Shown here: piece after piece, positions 12,962-15,916 of the stretch | Position numbering within the stretch: position 1 is the first letter of the stretch | How the letters are laid out: every line of letters starts with the position of its first letter | NCBI GenBank assembly: GCA_900556785.1 | Contig: USQK01000038.1 | Coordinates: forward strand, 1 to 15,916 | Direction of reading: 5' to 3' | DNA length: 15,916 nucleotides | From: an uncultured Veillonella sp. | GTDB taxonomy: Bacteria; Bacillota; Negativicutes; Veillonellales; Veillonellaceae | The notes under the pieces: model-generated | What the model was told of the DNA's origin: nothing | What the model saw: the letters and a program-made list of their open reading frames with translations, nothing else | Database searches by the model: none | Made by a program: the position numbers and the translations under genes

Positions 12962-14803
12962 TTAGAACCAATGAGATAAATCGAATTCTTCACCAATAGT
13001 TGCTTTCACATGAGCACGGCCTAAGTAAAGGCCAAGCAATGTTAAGCTGATTTTAGACATCGGCGTATGATCAAATACATCCGCTAAATCTAGTAGAACT
13101 GGAGAAATATCATCCATAATATCACGTGCTTCTTGACCTCTGAAAGCAGTCGGTTTACTCTTCATAAGCGCAATGAGATCACGTTGAACCATAGAATCAG
13201 AAATACGAGTTTGTCTAAAGAAACGAGGTGCTAAAGACTCGTCAACTAACGCCAATTTATAAAGATTGGAATTCAAGCTACGCACCACATAACGTGGATC
13301 AACGCCATGACCATCAGTAGCACGGAAGAGTTCCTCCTTCGAGAAGCCACGATAGTTGAACACAAATGGATAGGAATTGGATAACACTTGAGCTAATGTA
13401 ATTGGTTCGCGTTCCTCTTGCGTACAGCGTAAGTAGTCTAGCTGACGATAGAAAGAGTTATTTTGAGGCAAATCAGAAATGAATGGCTCAATATATTTTT
13501 CTACATAATGTTGGAAGTGAATCAATCCATAGTTATTAGAGTTTCTAGAGTATTGTAACAATAATGTCAATGCCATAACTTGGAAATGACCTAGCGTTAA
13601 ATGTGGCAATACGCGTAACGCATCAAAGGCTACAAGGTACGGTGTACTAGACTTAGGTGATTGTACTACATCTAGGAATGCACCTAACGCAGCGGATTTC
13701 ATCCACTCTGTATTCGTAGCAGCATACGCCTTTTGCATACTCATTAATGCTTCTTGAATAACAATATTGTCTAAAAGTGCGTTGACTTCAGCTAACTTTG
13801 TAATATTAAGAGCTGCTAACGCATCTCTTGTAATAGATTCCACATAATGTTGTGTATCACCATGTAATACACCAAAAGCATGAACAAATGGTGCAATCGC
13901 TAACTCAACACATTTGTCTTCATGTGCCGCTTTAGCCCATTGCCCTGTAGGTACCTCTTCTTCAACCATACTAGCTGCCGCTAATTGTGCCTCTATTTCA
14001 GAAGCGTCAAACAAGCGCGTTTCATCCAATACAGATGGACCTTCTGCTGTTTGTACCTCATCGGCACCACCAATCATTTGCGTAACATCTATATTCTCAG
14101 CTTCATCAGCTTCTAAGGCTTCTACAGATTCGCCCATAGCAATCGTATCTTCTACGGAATTAGCACGATTACGAATTTCATCTGTTACTGCATCGAGAAC
14201 AATGGTCTTATCCATCAATGGAGTAGCATTATGCTCAACATTTTGAAGTCTATCAGCTGAAACAGCGGACATTACAATAGTTTCATCCATACCAGATATT
14301 TTTGGAGTAGATACTGCCTCCTCTTGGGAAACAGATTCTTGTTGAATCGATTCGCCAGAAACAGTGGAATCTTGAACAGGTTCCTGTTCTTCCAAGATTG
14401 GTTTACCAGACTCTGACTGAGTTGACACTGCATGATGACCTAAGGCCAAGGAATATCCTGTTCTGGAGTCTTCCACATGTAATTGATTGCCATCTCGTCG
14501 ATTATAGGATGTATCTTCATGATTCACCATAGATTCAGAAGTTTCGGAATCCTTATTGTCCTCCATAATGGAGGCCGTATATACATTGGTTCCACCTTCA
14601 TGTGTAACCGTTACATCACCTACCTTGGATTCATTAACGGACCTTTCTTTATGATGTTCACTTTCAGGCTTAGTAACAGATCTATCACGATGCTCATGTT
14701 TCGGTTGGCTTTCACCATCATTACGATTAAAAACAGCGTAACAAATAGCAAAAAATCCGAGCGCCACAACGGCTAATACAAAATACGGTATTACGTTTGA
14801 CAT
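12962..14803 (-). CDS. Membrane-anchored protein with repeated DxT motifs, unknown function
   Basis: I do not recognise this 613-residue protein with confidence. It starts with one hydrophobic segment (about 5-24) followed by Asn-Arg-Asn, suggesting a cytoplasmic body. Residues 25-295 are acidic, low-complexity and probably disordered. Within them are five similar motifs: DETIVM (173-178), DKTIVL (198-203), EDTIAM (218-223), DVTQMI (239-244) and DETRLF (260-265). These look like phosphothreonine/FHA-ligand or protein-docking motifs. Residues about 296-613 form a mostly helical folded domain. It vaguely recalls the family named LPO_1073/Vpar_1526, but that is memory of a name only. It follows the YwlG-like gene after nine bases; its GGGGG-type ribosome binding site lies next to that gene's stop codon. 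It ends at a bidirectional terminator. Confidence 0.8.
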   Translation of the reverse strand: MSNVIPYFVLAVVALGFFAICYAVFNRNDGESQPKHEHRDRSVTKPESEHHKERSVNESKVGDVTVTHEGGTNVYTASIMEDNKDSETSESMVNHEDTSYNRRDGNQLHVEDSRTGYSLALGHHAVSTQSESGKPILEEQEPVQDSTVSGESIQQESVSQEEAVSTPKISGMDETIVMSAVSADRLQNVEHNATPLMDKTIVLDAVTDEIRNRANSVEDTIAMGESVEALEADEAENIDVTQMIGGADEVQTAEGPSVLDETRLFDASEIEAQLAAASMVEEEVPTGQWAKAAHEDKCVELAIAPFVHAFGVLHGDTQHYVESITRDALAALNITKLAEVNALLDNIVIQEALMSMQKAYAATNTEWMKSAALGAFLDVVQSPKSSTPYLVAFDALRVLPHLTLGHFQVMALTLLLQYSRNSNNYGLIHFQHYVEKYIEPFISDLPQNNSFYRQLDYLRCTQEEREPITLAQVLSNSYPFVFNYRGFSKEELFRATDGHGVDPRYVVRSLNSNLYKLALVDESLAPRFFRQTRISDSMVQRDLIALMKSKPTAFRGQEARDIMDDISPVLLDLADVFDHTPMSKISLTLLGLYLGRAHVKATIGEEFDLSHWF

Positions 14804-14812
14804 ACTAACCCC

Positions 14813-15364
14813 CTACATCAACGCTTCATTATATGCAGCACGTTCACCACCAATGCTCTTAGGTCGAACACGACAAGCAGTTACATGGGCCCCACCAATT
14901 TCTTTAATACTGAGTCGCACTGGTACGGTAACATGTTTCATGTGCATGCCTATAAAAGTATCCCCAATATCGATACCAGCATCAGCTTTAATAAATTCAA
15001 CCATTACTGGATCTTCAAAACGTTCATAAGCAGTCACAGCCATAGCTCCACCTGCATGACGTTGAGGCACTACATTAACCTCTTCCTCCCATGTTACCGC
15101 GCTACGTTCCATAACAAGCGCACGGTTAATATGTTCACAGCATTGAACAGCCAAATTAAGACCTTTAGCTTTAACAGCTTTATATATTTCATCAAATAGG
15201 ATCTGAGCCACATCAATGTGGGAATCAGTGCCAATTTTCTTACCCATAACTTCGCTAGTGGAACAACCCACCACGAATAATTGACCTTCTCGAACCTTTG
15301 CCAAATCCAGCAATTCAGCCATCGCTGTACGCACTGACTGACGAATAGTTTCTACAGAAGTCAT
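14813..15364 (-). CDS. DUF436 / UPF0340 protein, YwlG-like
   Basis: The 183-residue protein matches the YwlG (UPF0340, TIGR01440) family in length and motifs: FVVGCSTSEVMG near residues 30-41, CCEHINRALV near 75-84, VVPQRHAGGAMA and CRVRPKSIGGERAAYNEA near the C-terminus. Its biochemical role is not known to me; it is common in Firmicutes. The ATG at 15362-15364 follows GAGG (15372-15375) by seven bases. It is the first gene of a probable two-gene operon with the membrane-anchored 613-residue protein. No convincing promoter was found in the AT-rich region upstream. Confidence 0.9.
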   Translation of the reverse strand: MTSVETIRQSVRTAMAELLDLAKVREGQLFVVGCSTSEVMGKKIGTDSHIDVAQILFDEIYKAVKAKGLNLAVQCCEHINRALVMERSAVTWEEEVNVVPQRHAGGAMAVTAYERFEDPVMVEFIKADAGIDIGDTFIGMHMKHVTVPVRLSIKEIGGAHVTACRVRPKSIGGERAAYNEALM

Positions 15365-15576
15365 GATATCGCCTCACTCACTTTGAATGTATAAATCTAT
15401 ATGTATATTATCACAAAATGGACAGAATCGGTAGACTTTACTCTACTAAGCAAAAGTGAATCTAACATAATAATATATAAACTATAAAAGTAATTTCATA
15501 TATCACTATCATACTAATAAACAATGTAATAATCATTAAATATATACATGTACAGTGATAATTATTGAACATCTAT
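15365..15576. other. Gene-free AT-rich spacer
   Basis: This holds the upstream region of the YwlG-like gene and the downstream flank of the fumarase terminator. GTAGA-N6-TCTAC (about 15431-15446) is a small inverted repeat. TATA-like sequences are frequent, but none has a matching -35 that I can defend. Confidence 0.5.
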
Positions 15577-15657
15577 AGATAAGATAAAAAAGAGGCTTGC
15601 ATTAGATAAGATAAAAAAGAGGCTTGCATTAGATAAGATAAAAAAGAGGCTTGCATT
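15577..15657. repeat. Three perfect 27-bp tandem repeats carrying a terminator arm
   Basis: Three identical 27-base units occupy 15577-15603, 15604-15630 and 15631-15657. Each reads AGATAAGATAAAAAAGAGGC and then TTGCATT. On the minus strand each unit supplies the 3' arm GCAAGCCTCTTT and a T-run of the fumarase terminator. The matching 5' arm is present once only, at 15659-15670. Confidence 0.95.
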
Positions 15658-15670
15658 AGCAAGCCTCTTT
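15640..15670 (-). terminator. Rho-independent terminator after the fumarase beta-subunit gene
   Basis: On the minus strand AAAGAGGCTTGC (15659-15670) pairs with GCAAGCCTCTTT (15643-15654) around loop TAAT, followed by TTTTTT. It begins 19 bases after the fumarase stop. Its 3' arm and T-run occur twice more further downstream in the tandem repeats. Confidence 0.93.
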
Positions 15671-15689
15671 CAATCACTCAGCGGTGATA

Positions 15690-15916
15690 TTAGATTTTTC
15701 TGTAAGGTTTTTGGCCTTGTTCGTAGAAGTTGTTACCTTCAGTATCGCCAACTACGATGCAAGGGAAATCTTCAACTGTCAATTCAGCCAAAGCTTCTGG
15801 ACCAAGTTCACCATAAGCAAGTACTTCGTATTTTTTGATGGATTTTGCAATCAATGCTGCAGCGCCACCAACTGCTGCGAAGTATGTGCAACCATTTTTC
15901 TTCATGGATTCAACTA
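15690..15916 (-). CDS. Fumarate hydratase class I, beta subunit, C-terminal part (cut by window edge)
   Basis: The frame stays open to the window end, giving about 75 C-terminal residues; the Met at 15903-15905 is internal because VES precedes it in frame. Features of the class I fumarase / L-tartrate dehydratase beta-subunit C-terminus are visible: GCTYFAAVGGAAALIAKSIK, then YGELGPEALAELTVEDFPCI and DTEGNNFYEQG. The iron-sulfur-dependent enzyme interconverts fumarate and malate; a tartrate dehydratase cannot be excluded from this part alone. In a propionate-forming anaerobe fumarase serves the malate-fumarate-succinate branch. The TAA at 15690-15692 is followed by a strong terminator. The alpha subunit would be expected upstream, beyond the window. 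Confidence 0.9.
   Translation of the reverse strand, partial: VESMKKNGCTYFAAVGGAAALIAKSIKKYEVLAYGELGPEALAELTVEDFPCIVVGDTEGNNFYEQGQKPYRKI

Noticed and set aside
15577..15657. Tandem repeats considered as a CRISPR array or replication iterons
   Set aside because: The 27-bp units abut directly with no spacers, and they coincide with a terminator arm, which explains their content better. No cas or rep gene is nearby.

Overview
The window (about 40% GC, AT-rich spacers) looks like chromosomal DNA of an anaerobic, Gram-negative-type member of the Firmicutes, most probably Veillonella or a close relative in the Negativicutes. The reasons are gene content and protein style: HypA/HypB hydrogenase maturation, Fe-S L-serine dehydratase (SdaAA/SdaAB), hybrid-cluster protein, a class I fumarase beta-subunit, a DUF436/YwlG protein, and Bacillus-like tRNAs with encoded CCA. 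The genus is inferred by recall, not by a search. No phage, insertion sequence, CRISPR array or complete defence system is visible.

Layout from left to right; nearly everything is transcribed from the minus strand. (1) 1-722: the first 18 codons of tuf, preceded in transcription order by a terminator and five tRNA genes, Thr(UGU)-Tyr(GUA)-fMet(CAU)-Thr(GGU)-Met(CAU), driven by a near-consensus promoter. (2) 723-1121: AT-rich spacer plus a terminator. (3) 1122-4957: a compact five-gene unit folD-hypA-hypB-secreted protein-BrxF-like P-loop protein, joined by overlaps or short gaps. The FolD-like protein has lost the cyclohydrolase Lys and Gln. (4) 4976-8361: cca and a class B penicillin-binding protein with a PASTA domain, joined by TGATG. 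(5) 8430-10057: sdaAB-sdaAA with a promoter, and a terminator that contains the sdaAA stop codon. (6) 10165-12836: hcp, with an unusual C-rich hairpin in its 3' UTR, divergent from a Crp/Fnr-family regulator that probably controls it. Two different palindromes lie between them. (7) 12901-15364: a bidirectional terminator, then a YwlG-like gene and a 613-residue membrane-anchored protein with five short acidic-Thr-hydrophobic motifs. (8) 15365-15916: AT-rich spacer, a terminator whose 3' half is present as three perfect 27-bp tandem copies, and the 3' end of a fumarase beta-subunit gene.

Together these genes fit an organic-acid and amino-acid fermenter. Serine dehydratase feeds pyruvate, fumarase belongs to the C4-dicarboxylate branch, HypA/HypB serve a [NiFe] hydrogenase encoded elsewhere, and Hcp with its regulator handles nitrosative stress. 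The points most worth following up are the cyclohydrolase-dead FolD, the orphan BrxF-like protein in a hydrogenase-maturation operon, the putative C-rich 3'-UTR RNA of hcp, the repeated Thr motifs of the 613-residue protein, and the triplicated terminator arm.
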